This document shows positions 42,397-49,729 of a stretch of DNA of 64,000 bases, one piece after another. Source of the DNA: Phycisphaerae bacterium (GTDB taxonomy: Bacteria > Planctomycetota > Phycisphaerae > Sedimentisphaerales > Anaerobacaceae); NCBI GenBank assembly GCA_016782865.1, contig JADHXR010000017.1, forward strand, positions 1 to 64,000. The letters are read 5' to 3'. A model generated the notes under the pieces. The model was not told where the DNA came from. It ran no database searches and saw only the letters and a list, made by a program, of their open reading frames with translations. A program made the translations under genes and the position numbers. Within the stretch, counting starts at the first letter, position 1, and each line of letters starts with the position of its first letter.

Positions 42397-42866
42397 CCTA
42401 CCTCACAGTCAAGATTGCCCAAAAGGCAAAATCATCAATCCACAAAAAATGCTAAGACAAATAAACAGGATGAAGCCTCCTCCAAACACATCCAAAGGCC
42501 CACCTGCCGTCACAACAAAGTACCACTATCTCATAAGCGTTGTCAAGGGGAAACTACTTATGTTTTGTTTTTTTTGCAGTGGTCACCCGCTGTTCTGGCT
42601 CAAAAACGAGGGTGGCAGAAAATTTCTTGAAAAAAATCAAGAGCCGGACTTGACAACCCTATTTTCCAATTCGGGAAATGGCACTTATCCAGAGACCCTG
42701 AAAAATCGGGCCACCCGTATGCCAGCGCTGGCGGGGCAGAAAAATGTTGGAATCTCAATGAGATTCTGATATTGTGGGGCTCTAAGTGTGCAGGGGCGTT
42801 TGTGTGTAGTGTAAATGAGAAATACCGGTTCCTATCATTGTAAAGCGTTTTTGGCTCGGTGAGACT
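42397..42866. other. Divergent intergenic region of the giant gene
   Basis: This 470-bp region separates the giant gene (minus) from the Gly/Met-rich protein gene (plus). It is AT-rich and contains the palindromic promoter-like site at 42747-42775. The sequence GAGGTAGG immediately precedes the GTG at 42396 on the minus strand. I could not place a promoter for the giant gene with confidence. Confidence 0.5.
42747..42775 (+). promoter_or_regulatory. Promoter-like site with a palindromic operator in its spacer
   Basis: TTGGAA and TATTGT are separated by 17 bases. A perfect inverted repeat, GAATCTCA-A-TGAGATTC (42750-42766), covers the spacer and overlaps the -35 box. Transcription would start about 85 bases before the gene at 42867. 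The palindrome in this position suggests repression by a dimeric regulator. Confidence 0.5.
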
Positions 42867-43733
42867 ATGGAAAAGAGGCTCAACAAATCTGGACTAAGAC
42901 TAAGTGCTGGTTTTTTTGGTCTGTTAATGCTCTTTGGCACTAATGATTCTTATGCAGTATCTTCTTTCAAAAACACGCCATTATATAGGCATATTGTCAA
43001 TAGACGAAATACTGAACCAGTCAGACTTTATGAAGAGGAATCAATAGGTTCCGATAAACAAGGGGAGGTTGCAGGCAAGTCAAGTGATGAGAAAATCAAG
43101 ATCAACGAGGAAGACAAACATACAGGAGAAATTGAAGGTGGCGGCCTTGAGAAATCCAGGAGAGGTAATGCTGCAAGGAGGAGTATAGATAACTTGATGG
43201 ATCCATCGGCCTTCAAGCGAGATATGCCTTTCAGTGAAGCTATCGATATATTGCGTAATTCAACTTCCCCTAAACTAAATATCGTCGTTTTGTGGAAAGA
43301 TTTGGAGGAAAATGCTGATATATATCCTGAGACGCCAATAGGAATTGACGGTGTAACCGGCGTTTCACTCAATCGACACCTAGAATCTCTAATAGATGGA
43401 GTTTCAGGAGGAGCGCCAGAAAGACTAGGGTATGTTTTCGACGAGGGGGTAATTGTTATTTCAACATTAGGGAATTTACCTAAAAGGATGGTGACTCGCG
43501 TTTATGATATAACCGATTTAGTTGGTCAGCCCTCTAATGGTCTCCAGGGATTTGGCTTTGGCATGGGAGGTATGGGAATGCAGGGCGGGCTGATGGGCGG
43601 TGGAATGATGGGTGGAATGATGCAGGGCGGCGGGATGATGGGCGGTTTAGGTGGGACATATGGAAATTTTGGTGGGGGATACAGTACAAATTCGGGATTA
43701 GGAGCCTTGATTAACACACCACGCAGGCGTTGA
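42867..43733 (+). CDS. Secreted protein with secretin-N0-like segment and Gly/Met-rich tail
   Basis: Predicted 288 residues. Residues 1-31 form a signal peptide (LSAGFFGLLMLFG, cleavage near SYA). Residues 45-100 are charged and probably disordered. Residues about 115-215 (MPFSEAIDILRNSTSPKLNIVVLW, GVSLNRHLESLIDG, GYVFDEGVIVIST, TRVYDITDLV) look like the short N-terminal domain of secretins and TonB partners (STN/N0). After that, residues 222-265 are a Gly/Met-rich stretch with repeated MMGG. No outer-membrane secretin domain follows, so it is not itself a pore. It is divergent from the giant surface-protein gene and may act in its export or anchoring, but that is inference. Confidence 0.65.
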   Translation: MEKRLNKSGLRLSAGFFGLLMLFGTNDSYAVSSFKNTPLYRHIVNRRNTEPVRLYEEESIGSDKQGEVAGKSSDEKIKINEEDKHTGEIEGGGLEKSRRGNAARRSIDNLMDPSAFKRDMPFSEAIDILRNSTSPKLNIVVLWKDLEENADIYPETPIGIDGVTGVSLNRHLESLIDGVSGGAPERLGYVFDEGVIVISTLGNLPKRMVTRVYDITDLVGQPSNGLQGFGFGMGGMGMQGGLMGGGMMGGMMQGGGMMGGLGGTYGNFGGGYSTNSGLGALINTPRRR

Positions 43734-43757
43734 GATAAAGACTGACCAACGAATTCG

Positions 43758-44417
43758 TTAATCCATCGGCGCAGGCGGCACCCTGACCATTATGTTCTTG
43801 TAATGAACGACGCTCTTGGGATCGTGACCCTGCAGGGCGAAGGTGCCTTGCCCGATCCTGCGGCCGGACCGTTCCCAGTCCTCGGGCTGCGTCCAGTCTA
43901 CGGTAGTCTTGCCGTCGATTTGGATGATGACGTGGTTGTCCTCGACCCTGATGTAATAGTGGAACCATTGGTCGTCCACAGAAGGCGCATCGTCAATCAC
44001 GTCCTGGACGTCATAGAGGCCTCCGGTCTTCTTGCGGTCGCTGTGGGTCGTGTTGACCTGGCATTCGAAGCCCTTCGAGGGCCAGCCGGATTCCTGATAC
44101 TCAGTGTGGAAGTATATGCCGGAGTTGGAGCCCTTGGTGGTCATCACGTCGGCTTTGAACTCGAAATTCGTGAAGTTGGCGTCATTGACAGATCCGACAT
44201 AGAACAGGTGACTGCGAGGTCCGGCGACGATAATCTTGCCATCGCTGACAGAGAACGTATCTCCATTCTCACTCGCCTTCCAGCCTTCGAGGCTATCGCC
44301 GTCAAAAAGGCTCTGCCACGGGCCTGCCTGAGAACATGCCTTTTTCTCCGGCGTTGTCTGGCATCCCGCAAGAATCAAACTCGCCAACAGCAATAGTAAC
44401 ACTAACTTCCTGGCCAT
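43758..44417 (-). CDS. DUF1080 lipoprotein (3-keto-disaccharide hydrolase family)
   Basis: Predicted 219 residues. A lipoprotein signal ends LILAGC (Cys 19). The mature part matches DUF1080: SLFDGDSLEGWKASENG, SDGKIIVAG, FTNFEFKADVMTTKGSNSGIYFH, FECQVN, WFHYYIRVEDNHVIIQIDGKTTVDW, and GQGTFALQGHDPKSVVHYKNIMV. The family contains jelly-roll domains that cleave 3-keto-glycosides. AAGGAG lies seven to eight bases before the ATG. It follows the Gfo/Idh/MocA gene by 71 bp on the same strand, a pairing that suits oxidation of a sugar to the 3-keto form and then cleavage. Substrate is unknown. Confidence 0.9.
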   Translation of the reverse strand: MARKLVLLLLLASLILAGCQTTPEKKACSQAGPWQSLFDGDSLEGWKASENGDTFSVSDGKIIVAGPRSHLFYVGSVNDANFTNFEFKADVMTTKGSNSGIYFHTEYQESGWPSKGFECQVNTTHSDRKKTGGLYDVQDVIDDAPSVDDQWFHYYIRVEDNHVIIQIDGKTTVDWTQPEDWERSGRRIGQGTFALQGHDPKSVVHYKNIMVRVPPAPMD

Positions 44418-44488
44418 CTTTACTTCTCCTTAACAAACAGTTTTTGAGAGTTCTGTGCTTCTGCAGAAGCATAAACAGTCGTGATTGC

Positions 44489-45820
44489 TTACAGCGTCCA
44501 TGGACTGCGCATCGGCCTGGAGAGCCTGCGGTTGGCGGCATCGTTATTCACAAACCGCTCGGCCTTCGGGTCCCATTTGAGTTTTTGTTCGAGCCTTATT
44601 GCAATGTCGCTGATGTGGCACAGTATATCGCCCTGCACGGCGTCGTCGATATGGGACACCGTCTTGCCCCTGGTCTTGACGCAATCGAGCAGGTTGCGTA
44701 CGTGATCGCTGCTCTCGGGCAAACGGTCGTCCGATGACCCGAACTCGGTTTGCAGCAACTCCTTCGGATGCGCATTGATTCCGGAACGGTCGACGTGGAC
44801 CCAGCCGTCTGTGCCCTCAAAAGCCGTGCCGTGGCTGGTCGTTCTGCCGTAACGCTGCCGCCATTCATCCGGGAACGGGTCGCCGGTGAAATTCATCGTC
44901 AGAGAGCTGTCGTACTTCATCACAACGTTCCAGTTCATCGCGGTATCGCACACGCCTTTCGTGGGCCATGTACCCTTACCCTCAATCGTCAGCGGCGTAG
45001 TGACTTTCTTTCCGCCGCCCCAGAAGGCGATATCAATCGGGTGGATACCCCAGCCGGCGATAAAGCCGAGCGCGTAGTCGGAGATAAACCACCAGAGCTT
45101 GTTCGAGCAGCGGTCTTCGGTGTAAGGAGTTTGAGGAGCCGGCCCCAGCCACCTTTCGTAATCAAGCCACTCGGGCACGGGCACCGGTGTCGCGTCCCCG
45201 CCCTGGGAGCTGCCTGGTGACCAGACATTAATAGTGTGCAGTTTGCCGAGCCTGCCGTTCAGTGCCAGCTCGCAGGCGAAGCGGAAATTGCGACTCGAGC
45301 GCTGCTGGGTTCCGAACTGAAAGACTCTGCCGTTGCGATGCACTGCGGTGCGCAAAGCCCGGTCATGGGCAAGACTCAAGCCCATCGGTTTTTCCAGGTA
45401 GACGTCTTTGCCCGATTTGACCGCCGCCAGTGCGATCAGCACATGCCAGTGGTCCGGCGGGGCCGCGAGGACCACGTCAATATCGTCGCGCGCCATTACC
45501 TCGCGAAAGTCCTTGTAAGCCTTACATCCGGTGCTGTTGTAGTTCTTGTTCACCAGCTCCTGAGCGGCCTTGAGAACGTGGCTCTTTACGTCGCAGACCG
45601 CCACGACCTGGGCGTCGCTTTGCCTGAGGAAGTTGCGCATCACGCCGCTTCCCTGCGGGCCTACACCGACAGCGCCGACCGTGATTCGTTCGCTCGGTGC
45701 AACCGCTCCCGCGGCGCCCAGCGCCGAAGATGAAACCACATACGGAAAACCCACCGCCCCGGCCGCGGCACCGGCAGCTTGCCTGAGGAACTGACGCCGA
45801 TTAGCTATTTTCTTTTTCAT
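44489..45820 (-). CDS. Tat-exported Gfo/Idh/MocA family oxidoreductase
   Basis: Predicted 443 residues with the ATG at 45820 supported by GAGGAG nine bases upstream; the longer frame from TTG 45943 has no such support. The N-terminus has the twin-arginine motif NRRQFLRQA and a hydrophobic Ala/Gly stretch. The NAD(P)-binding fold follows: ITVGAVGVGPQGSGVMRNFL, VVAVCDV. DVVLAAPPDHWHVLIALAAVKSGKDVYLEKPM carries the EKP motif typical of the family, with WW/DYALGFIAGWGIHPIDIAFW further on. Such enzymes oxidise or reduce sugars and inositols, in this case outside the cytoplasm. Together with the downstream DUF1080 lipoprotein it makes a two-gene operon for keto-sugar processing. Confidence 0.92.
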   Translation of the reverse strand: MKKKIANRRQFLRQAAGAAAGAVGFPYVVSSSALGAAGAVAPSERITVGAVGVGPQGSGVMRNFLRQSDAQVVAVCDVKSHVLKAAQELVNKNYNSTGCKAYKDFREVMARDDIDVVLAAPPDHWHVLIALAAVKSGKDVYLEKPMGLSLAHDRALRTAVHRNGRVFQFGTQQRSSRNFRFACELALNGRLGKLHTINVWSPGSSQGGDATPVPVPEWLDYERWLGPAPQTPYTEDRCSNKLWWFISDYALGFIAGWGIHPIDIAFWGGGKKVTTPLTIEGKGTWPTKGVCDTAMNWNVVMKYDSSLTMNFTGDPFPDEWRQRYGRTTSHGTAFEGTDGWVHVDRSGINAHPKELLQTEFGSSDDRLPESSDHVRNLLDCVKTRGKTVSHIDDAVQGDILCHISDIAIRLEQKLKWDPKAERFVNNDAANRRLSRPMRSPWTL

Positions 45821-46159
45821 GACTTTGAACTCCTCAAATCTTATCAGGTGATCAGAAACCAATAACCATTTCGAAAAATCTTCTAACGTTTCGACCCGCT
45901 CGACGAAGAAACAAAGTGAGCACAAGAAGTTTAACCAAATCAACGGCCCCGGTCAAATCAAAACCTGGGTCCCGCTAAGGCCGCACAAAACAATGGCTTG
46001 CCGATTCTCCATCTCATCTTCAGGGGAGTCTTTGGCCGTTCCTCAATCGCGAAATCCTCACCGTAGGCTCGCTACGCTTGCGGTTTCGCTCAATCGATCA
46101 CGACCAAATCCAACCTAAATCTGAGCGGAGAATTCGGCAACTTATTGTTTTGCACATCC
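45821..46159. other. Intergenic stretch without gene
   Basis: These 339 bp hold the upstream region of the Gfo/Idh gene and the 3' flank of the kinase gene. I see no gene, terminator or clear promoter. Confidence 0.5.
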
Positions 46160-48112
46160 TTACTTTTGCAGCGTGAAGAAGAAGGTGCTTCCTTTGCCGA
46201 CTTCGGATTCCACCCAGGCGTTGCCGCCATTTAGTTCGGCAATTTTCCGCACGATTGAAAGTCCGATGCCTGTGCTCTCAACGCTATTGCACAGCGAAAG
46301 CGTCTGGAATACCTTGAAAATCCTCTCAAAATACCTCTCTTCGATTCCGGGTCCGTTGTCGGCGACGCTGAATCTCCAGAAATTGTCCTCTTCGGCACAA
46401 CCGACTTTGATCTGCCCCTTGGGCTTGTCCATATATTTTACGGCGTTGCTCAGCAAGTTCTGAAAGACCTGCAAGACCTGCGTTTCTTCAAACATTATGG
46501 TTGGTAGATTGTTCTCGACAGCTATTTCAATGTTATCCGGCGGGGCGATCGAGGCAATTATTTCCGATAGAATTGCGTTCAACTCGATCGGTTGCCTTTT
46601 GCGGTTATCCTGTCCGAGCCTGGAGTATTGCAGGATGTCGTCGATCAGAGCGCTCATCTGCCTTGCCTTTCCAACGAGCAGCCTGAGTTGTTCTTTGCCT
46701 TGCTCGTCGAGCTTGTCGCCGTAGCCGGTTGATATCCAGTCAGCGAGGGTTCCCATTACCCTCAGGGGTGTCCTCAGGTCGTGAGCCGCTATATGTGCGA
46801 ATTCCGCAAGCTCCTTGTTCGTACGTTGAAGCTCTCGCACGGCCGATGCCAGGTCTTTGTTCACATTCTCCAGCTTTTCCTCCGCTTCTCTTAGCGCTAC
46901 CAATTCCTTCTTGGCGGTAACGTCGTATACTATGCCCTGACTTCCATTGATCGCGCGACGGATGTCCTTGGTGACGCTGGGGAAGACGGTTACGTATATC
47001 CTGTTGCCCTGGGAAGTCTTCAGAGCCAGCTCCCTGCTCTCGATGCTTCCCTTTTCCAGTTCCCGCAAAAACGTCTCTCTTGCTTGTGAATCAAGGCCAA
47101 AATGCTCGGGCAGAAAAGGCTGGCCAATCAGTTCCTCAGGATTGGAAACCTCCAGCAGTTTCATGAACGCGGGGTTAACATAGGTTATCATGCCATCCAG
47201 GTCGGTTGTGTAAATGTTGTTTTTGGATTCTTCCAATGAACTCAAATTCTGTTCTTCTTCCGCCTTCAGCTTGCTACTAACCGCCATGAAGATGTCCGAT
47301 TGAGTCACTACTCCGGCCAACCGCTTGTCCTCGGTAACCACTAACCTGCGGATGCTCATTTCTTCCATCATTTTGCTGGCACTGACAACCGAACAGTTCG
47401 CAGGGATGCTTGTCACCGGAGAAGACATAACCTCCCGCATCCTGACACGAGCAGGATCTCTTTGCAGTGCAACTACTCGTCTGATCATGTCCTTTTGCGT
47501 GAGGACTCCCGCGGCCTCGCCACCATCCAGGAGCACGATACACGATATCTTCCGCAAGGTCATGATTTCTGCCGCCTCGGCTACGGTGGCATCGTCTGGA
47601 ACTGCCGCCACATTGCGGCTCATGATCTCGGAAACATCTCTCCACAACCCATAAGATGTCAGCGCTCGAACCAGGTCTGTTTGCGTTACAATCCCAACTA
47701 ATTCGCCCTGCTCAATGATTGGCAGCCGCTTGATATGCATCTCGCTCATGATTTCGCTGGCCTCAAGGACAGACATGTCAGGAAATACGCTTTTCACAGA
47801 ATGAGACATGATCTGCCCAAGCTTTGTCTGATAGAAATGCTTGCCATTTCTGGCAACTCTCCTGAGCATGTCCGTTTCGGTGAGGATACCTGCCACCTGC
47901 CCACCGTCCATCACGGCCAAACAGGAAATTCCTCTCTCGGACATCATCTTAGCTGCTGAAACCACCGTTTCATCCGGAGAGATGGTTGCCACATTCTTGC
48001 TCATCACATCGGCTACCGCCAGCCAGGTTCGCGAGCAAGTAATCAAACAATCAGAAGAAACGCCCCTCGCCTCAATTTCGATTAGATCGTTAAGTCGCTT
48101 GTTGCTCTTCAT
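46160..48112 (-). CDS. Soluble sensor histidine kinase with four CBS domains and PAS
   Basis: Predicted 650 residues with no transmembrane segment. Four CBS domains lie at about residues 33-88 (VMSKNVATISPDETV), 97-150 (IMSHSVKSVFPDMSV), 160-213 (IMSRNVAAVPDDATV) and 225-278 (VMSSPVTSIPANCSV). A PAS domain spans 290-400 (IYTTDLDGMITYVNPAFMKLL), a short coiled coil 405-440, HisKA with phospho-acceptor H444 (AAHDLRTPLR), and HATPase_c (NLLSNAVKYMDKPKGQIKV, VADNGPGIEERYFERIF, STGIGLSIVRKI). CBS pairs normally bind adenine nucleotides, so the kinase probably senses energy charge or a nucleotide second messenger in the cytoplasm. No response regulator is adjacent, making it an orphan here. The c-di-AMP synthase operon is the divergent neighbour. 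Confidence 0.93.
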   Translation of the reverse strand: MKSNKRLNDLIEIEARGVSSDCLITCSRTWLAVADVMSKNVATISPDETVVSAAKMMSERGISCLAVMDGGQVAGILTETDMLRRVARNGKHFYQTKLGQIMSHSVKSVFPDMSVLEASEIMSEMHIKRLPIIEQGELVGIVTQTDLVRALTSYGLWRDVSEIMSRNVAAVPDDATVAEAAEIMTLRKISCIVLLDGGEAAGVLTQKDMIRRVVALQRDPARVRMREVMSSPVTSIPANCSVVSASKMMEEMSIRRLVVTEDKRLAGVVTQSDIFMAVSSKLKAEEEQNLSSLEESKNNIYTTDLDGMITYVNPAFMKLLEVSNPEELIGQPFLPEHFGLDSQARETFLRELEKGSIESRELALKTSQGNRIYVTVFPSVTKDIRRAINGSQGIVYDVTAKKELVALREAEEKLENVNKDLASAVRELQRTNKELAEFAHIAAHDLRTPLRVMGTLADWISTGYGDKLDEQGKEQLRLLVGKARQMSALIDDILQYSRLGQDNRKRQPIELNAILSEIIASIAPPDNIEIAVENNLPTIMFEETQVLQVFQNLLSNAVKYMDKPKGQIKVGCAEEDNFWRFSVADNGPGIEERYFERIFKVFQTLSLCNSVESTGIGLSIVRKIAELNGGNAWVESEVGKGSTFFFTLQK

Positions 48113-48561
48113 GAATTGTTCCCAAAATTCGCATAGCGCACTTTACCTTTGAGTTTCCACAGTTTCATTCGGTTATCCTCACATCGGACCGAGGCAGTTT
48201 TGTGTATGCTACCGTGAGCCTCAGATTGTTCCGTGTGTGATAGACGCGATTTGTCCGCAGAACCAATCCTCATGCCAGATCCTTTGCCCTGGCATAGTAT
48301 CGGCACAGATCAGGGTAATAATGAGTAATAAATGCCGCTGTCCCTGAAATCTGTATGGTCCTATATCATTCGACTTGCCCCGACACGGACGGTCACAGAA
48401 AGAACGGGGCTCTGATTACAGCCGGTAGCGTTAAACCGCGCAGACGAGCTTTTTAGTTGACAGCAAGTTCGGCCGCGGGTATAATTGCCTTATGATCAAG
48501 GGCGTCTCTTGTGCTGAACAGATGGTAATGATGCTCATTGCCAATGGAATAAGGAGAAATG
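48113..48561. other. Divergent intergenic region, kinase/c-di-AMP operon
   Basis: This 449-bp region lies between the divergent kinase and lipoprotein genes. It contains one exact sigma-70-type promoter for the rightward operon (48457-48485). I see no other gene; a promoter for the kinase is not evident. Confidence 0.6.
48457..48485 (+). promoter_or_regulatory. Consensus sigma-70 promoter of the lipoprotein-cdaA-ybbR operon
   Basis: TTGACA and TATAAT are both perfect and separated by exactly 17 bases. Transcription should begin near 48492, giving a leader of about 70 bases. Confidence 0.85.
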
Positions 48562-48825
48562 ATGAAGAGCGTTTCTGTACGTAAGGTGGTTATTATGCTA
48601 TGCAGTGAGTCGCTTCGCAGCGCAGTGTTGACTGTTATATTAGGGGCCTTGCTTTCTCTGGCCTGTGGCTGCAGTTCCTATGAGCAGCCCGGTGAGACAG
48701 CCGCTGAAGGGCGTAGAAGGCATGAGCGAGTTGCCAGAATCAATCGTCAGGAAATGATGGCTGATATAGACAGCTTTCTGCTTCTTGACAGGCCCAGCAG
48801 ACTCACCGACAAAAGGATACCGTAA
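48562..48825 (+). CDS. Small lipoprotein of unknown function
   Basis: Predicted 87 residues. The signal peptide has its hydrophobic core at LRSAVLTVILGALLSLACGC, with a lipobox in which LACGC supplies the acylated cysteine. The mature part is short and charged: TAAEGRRRHERVARINRQEMMADIDSFLLLDRPSRLTDKRIP. AAGGAG lies five bases before the ATG at 48562; the ATG at 48559 is only two bases from it and less likely. As first gene behind the consensus promoter, it is co-transcribed with the c-di-AMP synthase. I do not recognise a function; a membrane-associated helix-rich accessory is possible. Confidence 0.75.
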   Translation: MKSVSVRKVVIMLCSESLRSAVLTVILGALLSLACGCSSYEQPGETAAEGRRRHERVARINRQEMMADIDSFLLLDRPSRLTDKRIP

Positions 48826-48836
48826 TTTTTATTTTT

Positions 48837-48878
48837 GATTTTCGATTGCCGATTGCCGATTGTTGCAAATCGAAAATC
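48837..48878 (+). repeat. Intra-operon stem-loop
   Basis: GATTTTCGATT (48837-48847) and AATCGAAAATC (48868-48878) are exact complements flanking CGATTG-type repeats, between the lipoprotein stop and the cdaA start. It could modulate expression of the downstream genes. The sequence looks like a dispersed AT-rich repeat. Confidence 0.6.
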
Positions 48879-48909
48879 GTAAACCGTAAATCGTCAATGG
48901 ATTGGATTT

Positions 48910-49695
48910 GTGGTCACTTTCGTCGATTATCTCCGTCGGGTGGCAACTCATGATTGGTATATTGTTGCCATCGAAATGATCCTTATAGGGTTGGTTGTTT
49001 ACTGGGTGGTGGACTTTCTCGAAGGCACTCGCGGCGAAAGGTTGTTCCGCGCCGTCATATTCATCTTGATTGCCGGCGTTCTCGTCTTAAAACTGATCGT
49101 CAGTCAGTTTCATCTCGAACGGCTGCAGTATCTTTACAACGGCTTTCTGATCGGAGTTTTGATTATTGCGGTTGCAGCGTTTCAGCCGGAGGTGCGAAGA
49201 GCCCTGATGCGAATAGGCCAGAGTCATTTGTGGTCAAGCACGTCCAAACAGTTATCAAGGACGGCAGAAGAGCTGGTTGCGGCTGTGACGGAGCTTTCGG
49301 CCGCCAGAATCGGGGCCATTATTGTTATCGAAAAGCGGGTGGCGCTGGGCGAATTCATAGAGACCGGCGTCAGAATCGACGCTAGGGTGACCGCTGAGCT
49401 GCTCAAGACTATTTTTCAACCCGGCACAGCTCTGCACGACATGGCTGTTGTGATACGAGGCGACAGGATAGTCGCCGCGAGGGTGCAGTTACCGCTGGCT
49501 GAGGCTGTCGGCACGGCCGGCAGAGGCCTTGGCTCACGTCACCGTGCGGCAATAGGCATTACAACCGGCTCGGACGCCGTTTGCCTTGTGGCCAGCGAAG
49601 AGACCGGCATTGTCTCTCTTGCCGAGAACGGAAAACTCATTCGAAACATGCGTGAATCCGAGTTGATAGAGCGTCTTGCAGGCGAACTCTCATGA
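48910..49695 (+). CDS. cdaA: Diadenylate cyclase (CdaA-type)
   Basis: Predicted 261 residues, starting GTG with weak ribosome-binding support. Residues 15-90 contain three hydrophobic helices, as in membrane-bound CdaA. The DisA_N cyclase domain follows: ARIGAIIVIEKRVALGEFIETG, then LHDMAVVIRGDRIVAARVQLPLAE and LGSRHRAAIGITTGSDAVCLVASEETG. The enzyme makes cyclic di-AMP from two ATP. The RHR motif (210-212) is normal. The usual DGA motif reads DMA (177-179) with the metal-binding aspartate kept. The downstream gene is a YbbR/CdaR-type protein, the standard partner, which supports the assignment despite the substitution. Activity should be tested. Confidence 0.9.
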   Translation: MVTFVDYLRRVATHDWYIVAIEMILIGLVVYWVVDFLEGTRGERLFRAVIFILIAGVLVLKLIVSQFHLERLQYLYNGFLIGVLIIAVAAFQPEVRRALMRIGQSHLWSSTSKQLSRTAEELVAAVTELSAARIGAIIVIEKRVALGEFIETGVRIDARVTAELLKTIFQPGTALHDMAVVIRGDRIVAARVQLPLAEAVGTAGRGLGSRHRAAIGITTGSDAVCLVASEETGIVSLAENGKLIRNMRESELIERLAGELS

Positions 49696-49729
49696 GTAGA
49701 ACTACGCTGGATACATGGTACGAAGGGCA

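Noticed and set aside
42648-42670. TTGACA at 42648 as promoter of the divergent gene
   Set aside because: No -10-like hexamer lies at suitable spacing; the site at 42747-42775 is better placed.
43750-43761. AACGAATTCGTT palindrome between convergent genes as terminator
   Set aside because: The stem is short and AT-rich, without a T-run, so a terminator is not supported.
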